DNA of 52,446 nucleotides, taken from Opitutus sp. (GTDB taxonomy: Bacteria; Verrucomicrobiota; Verrucomicrobiia; Opitutales; Opitutaceae). Below, piece after piece: positions 1 through 7,388 of this stretch. How positions within the stretch are numbered: the stretch's first letter is position 1; every line of letters begins with the position of its first letter. Position numbers and translations under genes: made by a program. The DNA is taken from contig SIBG01000021.1 in NCBI GenBank assembly GCA_009695305.1, positions 1-52,446 of the forward strand, in the 5' to 3' direction. The notes under the pieces were generated by a model. The model was not told where the DNA came from, made no database searches, and saw nothing but the letters and a program-made list of their open reading frames with translations.

Positions 1-1109
1 CGTTTGGCGCTCTCCTCCACGTGCGTGTAGTGGCGGGAGATTTCGGCGGACTCGTGGCCGATGATGTCGCGGGTGACTGACTCTGAAACGCCAGCGGCCT
101 TGAGCAGTGAGGTGGCGGTGTGCCGGAGCGAATGAAAGGTGATTTCGCTGCGCTCTCGGGCCGCGCTTCTTCCCTTCCCTGCGGCAAGATTTTTGGGTGG
201 TCGGGCCGTCGCAAGATTCGCCGCCACCAGCAGCGCAAAGAATTGTTGGGAAAGCGTGGCGGTGCCTCCGCTGCGGACAGCGAACGGGTGCGCGCTTGGA
301 AATAGCGGTGCGGCGGGATCGTCGCCGGCTGAAAGCGTGTCGAGATAGGCGCGGAGCGGCCGAGCGATGGGCAGAATCTGGCGCCGGCTGGTCTTGCTCG
401 TGAAGATGGCGACCTGATCGGTTTGCAGGTCGATGTTGGCCCACGTGAGGCTCGCGACGTCTTTGAGCCGCAAACCCGTGTAAAGGCCTGCAATGACCAT
501 CCCTCGCCATTCTACCGAGGCGACCGCAAGGATAGCTTGGAGCTCCTTCACCGTGAACGGCCGGCGCTTCGACTCGGCCGATTTGAGCGTCACGACCTTG
601 GCGGCAGGATTGTCGGTGAGCAGGCCGTCGCGCCAAGCCGATTGAAACAGGGTGCGGACGATCTTCAGCTTGTTGTTGGCGGTGCGCGGCGTCGCCCGGA
701 GGGCCGAGCGGTCGCGCCAAGCGGCAACGTCGGCCGGCGTCACGTAGTGAATCGGCTGATGCGCACGGTCGCCCAAAAACTCCCCAAACTCCTCCACCGC
801 GCTTTTGTAGGCGGTGAGCGTCACCGCGCGGGTTTCGCCCACCTTTCGGCCGAGCCATTGCTTCACGTAGTCGGCCACCGTGGGCGACGGGAGGTGCGCG
901 CCGTGAATCTGTTCGTGGATGTCGGACAGGACGCGACGGGCTTGGGACTCGGTGATGCGGCGGGAGGCGGCTTCCTCCCACTGCGATGCCAGCTTCAGCG
1001 CCGCCTTGCGGTCGGTGGTCTTCGTGCTGCGCTGCGCTCGTGACCCGTCGGGCAGAGCAAAACATGCGTAGAAATACTTGCTTGAAATGCGTCGCCGGAG
1101 TGAGGCCAT
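1..1109 (-). CDS. Tyrosine recombinase/integrase (C-terminus cut by window edge)
   Basis: Reading the minus strand from ATG at 1109 gives at least 369 codons, open at the left window edge. An N-terminal arm is followed by a SAM-like core-binding domain (about residues 77-175) and the catalytic domain. All tyrosine-recombinase residues are visible: Arg214 (TGLRLKD), Lys239 (TSKTSR), His326/Arg329 (HSLRH), His352 (GHES) and nucleophile Tyr361 (RHYTHV). It catalyses site-specific strand exchange for integration or excision. An in-frame ATG at 1133 is an alternative start. The gene points away from a tRNA 3' end at 1208-1235, the usual arrangement for an integrase next to its attachment site, so it most likely belongs to an integrated element extending to the left of the window. 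Only a few C-terminal residues are missing. Confidence 0.93.
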   Translation of the reverse strand, partial: MASLRRRISSKYFYACFALPDGSRAQRSTKTTDRKAALKLASQWEEAASRRITESQARRVLSDIHEQIHGAHLPSPTVADYVKQWLGRKVGETRAVTLTAYKSAVEEFGEFLGDRAHQPIHYVTPADVAAWRDRSALRATPRTANNKLKIVRTLFQSAWRDGLLTDNPAAKVVTLKSAESKRRPFTVKELQAILAVASVEWRGMVIAGLYTGLRLKDVASLTWANIDLQTDQVAIFTSKTSRRQILPIARPLRAYLDTLSAGDDPAAPLFPSAHPFAVRSGGTATLSQQFFALLVAANLATARPPKNLAAGKGRSAARERSEITFHSLRHTATSLLKAAGVSESVTRDIIGHESAEISRHYTHVEESAK

Positions 1110-1207
1110 AGGTGACAACAGGACTGACAACATGCGCCGTTGTTTTTCAATGTTTTTCGATGTGCTCTCACTCTGAATAAAAAATTGCCGGACGGGAAAA
1201 ACAAGTC

Positions 1208-1235
1208 ACTGGTTCGAGTCCAGTAAGGTCCACCA
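1208..1235 (+). other. tRNA 3'-end fragment: putative attachment site (att) of the integrated element
   Basis: The stretch reads as a T-arm with a perfect 5-bp stem (ACTGG 1208-1212, CCAGT 1220-1224) around the 7-nt loop TTCGAGT. It is followed by the 3' acceptor strand AAGGTCC, discriminator A and encoded CCA (1233-1235). No matching 5' acceptor strand (GGACCTT), D-arm or anticodon arm lies upstream, so this is not a complete tRNA. Integrases commonly recombine at tRNA 3' ends, leaving such a bare fragment at one junction. The adjacent outward-facing integrase supports this reading. The intact tRNA would then be at the far, unseen end. Its amino acid cannot be told from the 3' end alone. Confidence 0.8.
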
Positions 1236-1242
1236 TTTGAAA

Positions 1243-1270
1243 CCGCCGCTTGAATGTCGGCGGCTTTTTT
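1243..1270 (+). terminator. Rho-independent terminator behind the tRNA 3' end
   Basis: CCGCCG (1243-1248) pairs with CGGCGG (1258-1263) across a 9-nt loop and is followed by a run of six T. It sits 8 bp after the encoded CCA and 14 bp before the recN start, so it probably terminates the original tRNA transcript. Confidence 0.75.
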
Positions 1271-1283
1271 GTGCCTATCCTCC

Positions 1284-2945
1284 ATGCTCCAATCGCTTCG
1301 CATTCGCAACTTGGCCCTGCTCGAAGAGGTCGCGCTCGAGTTTGAGGCGGGGTTTACGGCCGTCACGGGCGAGACGGGGGCCGGCAAAAGCATTTTGCTG
1401 GGCGCCCTGAGCCTGCTCGCCGGCGAACGTGCGGATAAAACCATCATCCGCCAGGGCGCGGCGGCGTGTGACGTCGAGGCGAGCCTGTTTTTCGCGGAGG
1501 CGAAGAAGATCGACGCACTCCTTGCCGAACTCGACCTGCCACCGACGGAAGACGGGTTGCTCATCCTCAAGCGCAGCCTGCCGCGCGACAAGGCGCCGAA
1601 GCTCACCGTCAATGGCAGCCTGGCCACGCTCGCGGCACTGCAGCGGCTCGGCGAGCACTGGATTGATTTTCACGGGCCGAGCGAACCGCGCCGGCTGCTC
1701 AAGGACAGTTGCCAGCTCGAACTGCTCGATTTGTTTGGGCGCGCGGGCGCGACGCTGATGAAATATCAGGCGCAATTTCACGCGTGGCGCGAACTCGTGG
1801 TCGAGCGCGAGCGACTCGCCAGCGAGACGAAGCTCGCGCCGGATCAAATCGAGTTTCTTCGCAACCAGCTTACGCAGATCGACGCATTGGAGCTGACCGA
1901 CGAGGCCATCGAGGCGCTGGAGCGGGATTTTTCCCGGATGAACCGCGCACAGGAACTCATCGAGCTTTCGTCCGCGCTCGCCGCCGGACTGACGGGCGAC
2001 GAAGGCGTGCAGACGCGCGTGGCGGCGCTGCTGCGCGAGGCGCGGCAACTCGAAGGCATCGATGCGGCGAGCAAGCCGCTGGCCCAACGACTGGAGGCCG
2101 CGGCGGTGGAGCTAAACGATCTCGGAGCGGAATTTTCGGCACTGGGCCAACAGTTGCTGTTCGACCCGGAGCACGCGGAACAGCTCGTGGCGCGCGTGAA
2201 CACCTGGCTCGGGTTGAAGCGCAAGCACGGCGGTGACGTGCGGGCGGTCGCGGCGGCGCGCGATGATTTACGACGCCGGCTCGAAGCGCAGGGCGACCTG
2301 GCCGGCACGCTGGCAAAACTGGAAAAACAAATCTCCGAGGCGCTGCGGGCGGCGAAGAAAGAGGCGGGGACGCTCCGCGCGGCGCGCGCGAAGGCCGCCC
2401 AGGAGCTGGCCAAAGTCGCGGCGAAGGGCATCGCCCAGCTCGGGTTTGCCAAGGCGGAGTTTTCGATCCGGATCGTGCCGCTCACTGAGCTGGGGCCGAC
2501 GGGTGACTGTGGGTGCGAATTTTTGTTTTCGCCGAATGTCGGCGAGGCGCCGTTGCCGTTGAATCGGGTGGCGTCGAGTGGTGAACTTGCACGCGTGATG
2601 CTGGCGCTCAAGACCGTGCTCGCGGATTTGGACGAGGTGCCGTTGCTCGTGTTCGACGAAGTGGACGCAAACGTCGGCGGCGAAATCGGGCGCGTGGTCG
2701 GCGAAAAAATGGCGGGGATTGCGCAGAACCATCAGGTGCTATGCGTGACGCATCTACCGCAGGTCGCGGCGCAGGCGACGTGTCACCTCGTGGTCACCAA
2801 GGATCAGTCACAGGACCGCGCCGTCGTGAGCATCGTCCCGATCCAAGCGAGCCGGAAGGCGCGCGTGGCCGAGCTCGCACGGATGCTGGGCGACAGCCGG
2901 GCGAAGAGCGCGCTGGCGCATGCGGAGGAGTTGCTGGGGCGGTAG
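1284..2945 (+). CDS. recN: DNA repair protein RecN
   Basis: 553 residues, the normal size for RecN, an SMC-like ATPase that holds DNA ends during double-strand break repair. Walker A is GETGAGKS (about residues 29-36). A long charged middle section is consistent with the coiled coil. The C-terminal half has the ABC signature (SSGELARVML) and Walker B (LLVFDEVDANVGG). The start at 1284 gives the family N-terminus MLQSLRIRNLALLEEV; an upstream in-frame ATG at 1254 falls inside the terminator hairpin and would add ten unconserved residues. It is the first chromosomal gene outside the putative att site and appears monocistronic, with a convergent operon beyond its stop. Confidence 0.96.
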   Translation: MLQSLRIRNLALLEEVALEFEAGFTAVTGETGAGKSILLGALSLLAGERADKTIIRQGAAACDVEASLFFAEAKKIDALLAELDLPPTEDGLLILKRSLPRDKAPKLTVNGSLATLAALQRLGEHWIDFHGPSEPRRLLKDSCQLELLDLFGRAGATLMKYQAQFHAWRELVVERERLASETKLAPDQIEFLRNQLTQIDALELTDEAIEALERDFSRMNRAQELIELSSALAAGLTGDEGVQTRVAALLREARQLEGIDAASKPLAQRLEAAAVELNDLGAEFSALGQQLLFDPEHAEQLVARVNTWLGLKRKHGGDVRAVAAARDDLRRRLEAQGDLAGTLAKLEKQISEALRAAKKEAGTLRAARAKAAQELAKVAAKGIAQLGFAKAEFSIRIVPLTELGPTGDCGCEFLFSPNVGEAPLPLNRVASSGELARVMLALKTVLADLDEVPLLVFDEVDANVGGEIGRVVGEKMAGIAQNHQVLCVTHLPQVAAQATCHLVVTKDQSQDRAVVSIVPIQASRKARVAELARMLGDSRAKSALAHAEELLGR

Positions 2946-2997
2946 GGGGGCCGGATGGTCCGTTAGTTTTCGGCGCGGCCAGCGGTCACGCCCGACC

Positions 2998-4845
2998 CTA
3001 GGCGGACCGGAAACTCCGCCATTTTGCGAGCGGGAGGCTGGCGACGACGATGAACACGAGCTGACACGTGACGAACGCGAGGAGCCACCAAAACGCAGCG
3101 TCCATGAATCCGTAGCTGTGGAGCCCGACACCGAGCATGTTTACCCCGAACCAACTCCAGCTCGTGATGATGTTGCCAAACACGGCGAGGGCGGCGAGGC
3201 CGCGTTGCCGGGCGAGGCCGCCCCAGCGGGCGTGGAGCAGAAGGGCGTTCCAAATGACGATCATGAGGGCACCGTTTTCCTTTGGGTCCCAGCCCCAGAA
3301 ACGTCCCCAAGACTGGTCGGCCCAGATGCCACCGAGAATGGTGCCAACGAGGCTGAAGAGCGTCGCGAAGCACACGATGCCGTAAATCATCCGGGAGAGC
3401 GCGTCGGCGGTGCCCGGATCGAGCGACTTGGTGAACACGCCGCGGACGATGTAGATGAGTCCGAGAAATCCGGCGAGAAACGTCGCGCCATAGCCGGCGG
3501 TGACGGTCACCACGTGGGTCGCGAGCCAGAAGTTCGAGTCGAGGACGGCCCGCATCATTTCGAGCGTGTCGCCACCCAATGAAAGATGGTGCGCAACAAG
3601 CAGCGTGGCGAAGCCGACGAGGCCGGCGGCGACGGAGCCGATGGCGTTGCGATAAAAATATTCGAGCCCAAGACAGAAGCCGACGGCGATCCAGCCGACG
3701 AACAGCGCGGACGAGTAGAGATTGGTGACGGGCGGGCGGCCTTCGAGCCACATGCGGGCGAAGATGCCGGCAGTGGCGAGCAGCCACGCCAAACCGACCA
3801 ACCAGAACGCGGCGCGGCCGAGTTCGGCGGGCCAGCGCAGCCACGAGATGACGGCGAGGATGAACGCCAGGACGTAAAGCAACGTCGCGGTGTAAAACGG
3901 CTGCACGGCGTTGAAGCGCGCCTCGGCGTCACTTTTTCCGAGCACGGTGGGAAAATTCTTTTCGAGTTGGGCGCGGTAGAGCCGGAGCACCTCGTTGAAT
4001 TCCTTGGCCTGCCCGCTGGTCCACATGCGGGCGAGCCCGGCGAAAACCATGACTGCCGGGGGGACGCGGCCGGTCTGGAACGTTTCCAGGAGCGAATCGC
4101 CGACTTTTTTCCAACCGGCGGTGTTGGCCTCGCCGTCGGTCGGCGGGACTGAGAGAAGGTAGGCCAGTTCGCCCATCCGGGCGAAACGCCCGCCGGCTTC
4201 CATCATCTGCGCGGCCAGGGCTTCATCGTGAGGTTGACCGGCTTGTTTCGCGCGGACGGCGGAAACGCCGGCGACCACAGAGTTTTGAAACACCATCAGC
4301 TCAGCGAGGAAATCCTTGTGGTCGGGCGAGACGAGGCTGGCTTTGAGACGGAAATAGAGGCCGACGTTGGCGTAGAGCTGCACGACGGCTTTTTGAAACG
4401 GCGTGCGCACGGCGGACTCAACGGACGCAGCCAGCTTGGCCTGGCGCTGGAGTTCGTCGATTTTTGACTCGAGTTGGCGAAACGAGAAGCGGCGCTTGGC
4501 GCGTCCGGCCTCTGGGGTGAGACCGAAGATCGCGAGGAGGTCGGGGTGGTTGATCTCGAAATGCTGATAAGCGTCGGCGCGGGAGCTGCGGAAGAGGACG
4601 TCGAGGAGCCACTCGTTAGGGGTGAGCGCGGTGCCGTCGGGCGCGGTGACGTTCTGGCTGCTTTGCAATACGACGAGCGAAGTGCGCGCGACGGTGTCGA
4701 GCGGTTTGACGCGGCCGTTGACGACGACGGGCAGGCGGCCGAAGGCGACCAAGTCGAAGTCTGAAGAGTTGCGCACTGGCACCAGCGACTTGGCGATGAG
4801 GGCGAGGCCGAGCAGGAGAAAAAAGAGGGGAAGGAATCGCTTCAT
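2998..4845 (-). CDS. ccsA: Cytochrome c biogenesis protein CcsA/ResC
   Basis: 615-residue membrane protein of System II cytochrome c maturation, which with ResB moves heme across the membrane and attaches it to apocytochromes. The C-terminal half carries the tryptophan-rich heme-handling motif WGWDPKEN (about residues 517-524) among several hydrophobic segments. The N-terminal half is a long soluble-looking domain after an initial membrane anchor (FLPLFFLLLGLALIAKSL), the long CcsA form known from Bacteroidetes, Planctomycetes and Verrucomicrobia. Its ATG overlaps the stop of the upstream GxxExxY gene (ATGA), so translation may be coupled. Without that inserted gene it would directly follow resB. 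Confidence 0.93.
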   Translation of the reverse strand: MKRFLPLFFLLLGLALIAKSLVPVRNSSDFDLVAFGRLPVVVNGRVKPLDTVARTSLVVLQSSQNVTAPDGTALTPNEWLLDVLFRSSRADAYQHFEINHPDLLAIFGLTPEAGRAKRRFSFRQLESKIDELQRQAKLAASVESAVRTPFQKAVVQLYANVGLYFRLKASLVSPDHKDFLAELMVFQNSVVAGVSAVRAKQAGQPHDEALAAQMMEAGGRFARMGELAYLLSVPPTDGEANTAGWKKVGDSLLETFQTGRVPPAVMVFAGLARMWTSGQAKEFNEVLRLYRAQLEKNFPTVLGKSDAEARFNAVQPFYTATLLYVLAFILAVISWLRWPAELGRAAFWLVGLAWLLATAGIFARMWLEGRPPVTNLYSSALFVGWIAVGFCLGLEYFYRNAIGSVAAGLVGFATLLVAHHLSLGGDTLEMMRAVLDSNFWLATHVVTVTAGYGATFLAGFLGLIYIVRGVFTKSLDPGTADALSRMIYGIVCFATLFSLVGTILGGIWADQSWGRFWGWDPKENGALMIVIWNALLLHARWGGLARQRGLAALAVFGNIITSWSWFGVNMLGVGLHSYGFMDAAFWWLLAFVTCQLVFIVVASLPLAKWRSFRSA

Positions 4846-5279
4846 GAAGACGGATTTTGAAATGCGGAGGACGCGGAGAGCGCGGAGAGATTGGGAGCGT
4901 CGTTAGAGATACGTTCCAAGCCGTCGGTGAGCTTGCGGACGTAGAAGTTCAGCAGGAGTCCGAGGGGGAAGCGGTCGAGTCGGAGGTAGGTGAGAAGCTG
5001 AGCGGAATGGATGGGGAGGAGTTTCTCGACGGCTTTGAGTTCAACGACGACGCGGTCTTCGGCCAGAATGTCGAGACGATAGCGGGTTTCTATTGTGACG
5101 CCTTTGGAGAGGACCGGCATCAGTTTCTGGCTGACGTGAGCGATGTGGCGGAGAGTGAGCTCGCGGGAATACGCTCCGTGATAGGCGGATTCGAGGAGAC
5201 CGGGGCCGAGTTCGCGATGGACTTCAATCGCCGCGCCAATGAGTTCGTGGGAGAGGTCGTTGAGAGATTTCGGAGGCAT
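4842..5279 (-). CDS. GxxExxY protein, PD-(D/E)xK nuclease-like
   Basis: 145 residues starting MPPKSLNDLSHELIG. It contains the family motif GLLESAY (residues 27-33), then Asp70 (RLDIL) and Glu80-x-Lys82 (VVELKA), the spacing of a PD-(D/E)xK nuclease core, and the conserved LLTYLRL/LGLLLNF strands. The family (PDDEXK_3 type) has no established cellular role. Upstream in-frame codons to 5387 read through repeat sequence, so the start at 5279 is preferred. The last residues (SALSASSAFQ) are encoded by a purine-rich repeat at 4859-4890. The gene sits alone between resB and ccsA inside inverted-repeat ends, which suggests a mobile cassette rather than a cytochrome-maturation component. Confidence 0.85.
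   Translation of the reverse strand: MPPKSLNDLSHELIGAAIEVHRELGPGLLESAYHGAYSRELTLRHIAHVSQKLMPVLSKGVTIETRYRLDILAEDRVVVELKAVEKLLPIHSAQLLTYLRLDRFPLGLLLNFYVRKLTDGLERISNDAPNLSALSASSAFQNPSS
4854..4878 (+). repeat. Inverted repeat, ccsA-side end of GxxExxY cassette
   Basis: This 25-bp sequence matches the reverse complement of 5366-5390 at 23 of 25 positions (core TGCGGAGGACGCGGAG). It lies inside the 3' end of the GxxExxY gene and a few bases from the ccsA start. A further GCGGAGA-type unit continues to about 4890. Confidence 0.75.
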
Positions 5280-5303
5280 AGGCTGGGCGGGTATTTTTTG
5301 GCT

Positions 5304-5333
5304 GAAACGCGGAGAGCGCGGAAGGCGCGGAGA
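5304..5333 (+). repeat. Purine-rich repeat unit upstream of the GxxExxY gene
   Basis: GAAACGCGGAGAGCGCGGA followed by another GCGCGGAGA unit. It has the same orientation as the copy at 4859-4890 and is inverted relative to 5366-5385. It lies between the GxxExxY start and resB, so with the neighbouring inverted copy it could fold into a hairpin. Confidence 0.65.
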
Positions 5334-5365
5334 TAGTAAAAGAGCTGGGAACCAGGGAGGTTTTA

Positions 5366-5390
5366 CTCCGCGTCCTCCGCGTTTCAAAAA
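5366..5390 (-). repeat. Inverted repeat, resB-side end of GxxExxY cassette
   Basis: Partner of 4854-4878: read on the minus strand it begins TTTTTGAAACGCGGAGGACG and matches that end with two mismatches. It ends at base 5390, directly against the resB stop codon (5391-5393), so the cassette boundary coincides with the gene boundary. Confidence 0.75.
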
Positions 5391-6560
5391 TCAGGTTGTC
5401 GGACTCACGCGGCGTTTGGCGATGAAGGCGAGGAGGCTCAGGCCGAATTGGAGGAGGAGGCCGGCGGCCATCATGATACAGGCGACGTAAGGCAGGAGCC
5501 AGCTGGGGTTGCGGACGACTTGGAGCACGGTGAGCCCGCGCGCGCTGTCCATCTGGTATTGGTAAAAGGTGTAGCCGCCGTAGCGCAGCGGGTTGTTCAT
5601 GTAGATGAGGACTTCGCGGTCATCGCGGCCGTCAGGGGTCGTGAGCTTGATGCGGCTGGAGAAATTTTTCGGCAGATCGGTGCCGACGTAGATGTCGTGC
5701 GTGACCTTGAGGAGCTGGAGCGAAAACGGTTTGTAGGCGCGGGCGATCCGCAGCGCGATGCGCCACGTGCGTCCGGCGTGCGTGAGGGTTTGCGGGGCGC
5801 CGAGGTCGGGCGAGACGAGCCACGTGCCGAGCGAGCCGTCTGCCCCGATGAGTTCAACGACGGCGGCGGGCACGTTGTTTTCGTTCATCTTATAGGTGAG
5901 CGGCAGGGGAGTAACGGCGACATTTGGGCCGATGCCCTGGGTGGCGATTGGGACGGCGCCGGCAGCGGGGGAGGGCGCGCTGGCGTCGCGGCGGGCGAGA
6001 GCGGCGTTCGGGAAGTAAGTTTTGGTGACGACGCGGAAGGGCAGTTTTGGATGCTGCACGACAGTGGCGCGGGCGAGATGGGAGTCGGGGATCGCGACGA
6101 CGTCGTCGAATTTTGGGTCGGTGGTGTCGATGACGGCCAGTTCGTAGAGGCGGAAACTTTCGGAGTAGTTTTTCGAATCGCCCTCGTTGATCGCCATCTG
6201 GAAATCCTCCTGCCAGAGGCCGGTGAGGAGTTCGCCGATGAGGAGGACGATGAGGCCGGAGTGGGTGAGCTGGATGCCGGCTTTGCGCCACTGCAGCTTC
6301 AGCCGATGCAGGTGCGCGGCGACGAGATTGATGAGCAGCAGGCCACCGACGAGATAGCCACCGGGGAGAGGGAGCGCGAGGCCGCCGACGCGCCAGATCG
6401 CGACGAACGACCGATAAAATTCCTCCTGCACCGCGTAGATGCCGAGATCCACCTGGGCGAGGGTTGAGGCGAAGACTAAGATGAGTGACAGCGCGAGCAG
6501 GACCACGGTGAGCTTGAGCGACACAAAGACATCCCGCAGCTGGCGATAAAGGGCACTCAT
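5391..6560 (-). CDS. resB: Cytochrome c biogenesis protein ResB
   Basis: 389 residues. ResB partners CcsA in System II heme delivery to c-type cytochromes. The N-terminal segment VFVSLKLTVVLLALSLILVF is the first membrane span and is followed by the ALAQVD-type ResB signature. A second and third span (about residues 60-80 and 90-115) precede a large periplasmic domain, and a last hydrophobic span (WLLPYVACIMMAAGLLLQFG) is near the C-terminus. The ATG overlaps the stop of the upstream lipoprotein gene by four bases. It is followed by the GxxExxY cassette and ccsA on the same strand. Confidence 0.92.
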   Translation of the reverse strand: MSALYRQLRDVFVSLKLTVVLLALSLILVFASTLAQVDLGIYAVQEEFYRSFVAIWRVGGLALPLPGGYLVGGLLLINLVAAHLHRLKLQWRKAGIQLTHSGLIVLLIGELLTGLWQEDFQMAINEGDSKNYSESFRLYELAVIDTTDPKFDDVVAIPDSHLARATVVQHPKLPFRVVTKTYFPNAALARRDASAPSPAAGAVPIATQGIGPNVAVTPLPLTYKMNENNVPAAVVELIGADGSLGTWLVSPDLGAPQTLTHAGRTWRIALRIARAYKPFSLQLLKVTHDIYVGTDLPKNFSSRIKLTTPDGRDDREVLIYMNNPLRYGGYTFYQYQMDSARGLTVLQVVRNPSWLLPYVACIMMAAGLLLQFGLSLLAFIAKRRVSPTT

Positions 6561-7177
6561 GGGGTGGCAGAGGAGGGAGCTTTGACGGTCTGGAGAAATT
6601 CGAGGAACGCGGACTTTTCTTTCGCGAGCGTCGCCGCCGGGCCCAGGAGCTTGAAAAACCAGGTGCTGCCGCTGACCGGCACGATGGCGCCCAGCAGGCG
6701 TTGCTGGCCATTGTCGAAATCAACGACCGCGAACTTCAGTCCGCCTTGCTCGAAGCGCGTGATCGTCGCGGCAAGTTCGGCGGCGCTTGCGGGTGCCAGC
6801 GAGAGCTGGCCACGCCAGCGGTTGAGGTTCGCAAGTTCGCCGCCGACATCGCCGGGGAAAGCGGTGATCGATAAATCCGCGTCCGCGCCGCCAATACCCG
6901 CGACCGCGTAGCTGCCCTTCCGCATGGCGGACGCCGCTATCGGTTTCCAATGCGTGGGCGCCGTCCACGTGAGGCCGGGGCCGTTAGCCGTGCTGACGGC
7001 ATTGCCGGACATGGCGGGAGTGTTGGGCGCCGGGGACGAGGGTGCGCCCGCGGCGACGCTGGCCGGCGGCAACTCTTTTTCCCGCAGCACACGATAGGAC
7101 GCGACTTGGCGCTCGCGGCAACCGGCGACCGGCAGTGCGAGCGAAACGAGGGCGAAGAAGCAACGGTGGGAAGACAT
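6557..7177 (-). CDS. Lipoprotein of unknown function upstream of resB
   Basis: 206 residues. The start at 7177 gives a short lipoprotein signal (CFFALVSLALPVAGC) with a lipobox ending at Cys20. After a Pro/Ala-rich linker comes a domain beginning GLTWTAPTHWKP and ending in KSAFLEFLQTVKAP, resembling small exported proteins that often precede resB in this phylum. The last codons overlap the resB ATG (ATGA), so it is translated together with the cytochrome c maturation genes. An accessory role in cytochrome assembly is inferred only from position. Upstream in-frame codons to 7540 look non-coding and lie in the divergent promoter region. Confidence 0.8.
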   Translation of the reverse strand: MSSHRCFFALVSLALPVAGCRERQVASYRVLREKELPPASVAAGAPSSPAPNTPAMSGNAVSTANGPGLTWTAPTHWKPIAASAMRKGSYAVAGIGGADADLSITAFPGDVGGELANLNRWRGQLSLAPASAAELAATITRFEQGGLKFAVVDFDNGQQRLLGAIVPVSGSTWFFKLLGPAATLAKEKSAFLEFLQTVKAPSSATP

Positions 7178-7308
7178 GAGCCGTATTTTACTCGCCCCTC
7201 CCGGCGTAAACTTCAACGCAATCTTCCGACAATCGGTCGCCCACCGTGCCGCCTTGGGCGGAAAGGGTTCGATTTTTCGTGTCCGGTCGGTTGCGGTGCC
7301 GGACATTT

Positions 7309-7331
7309 TAACAATGCTAACAGAGTTGTTA
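7309..7331. promoter_or_regulatory. AT-rich dyad in a divergent promoter region
   Basis: TAACAA and its exact complement TTGTTA are separated by 11 bases in the only AT-rich patch of the 211-bp gap between the divergent lipoprotein (start 7177) and CHRD (start 7389) genes. It resembles an operator. I could not assign confident -35/-10 boxes. Confidence 0.3.
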
Positions 7332-7388
7332 CGTTTCTTAGCGTGCCGCGTTTGTTTCGTTTCCGTTTCGTCTCCCATCCCCCCAACT

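Noticed and set aside
995..1627. A 210-codon minus-strand open frame containing GGPYWTRTSDLFF
   Set aside because: The WTRTSD string is the classic false translation of an antisense tRNA T-arm; here it comes from the tRNA 3' end at 1208-1235. The rest is a shadow of recN and the integrase.
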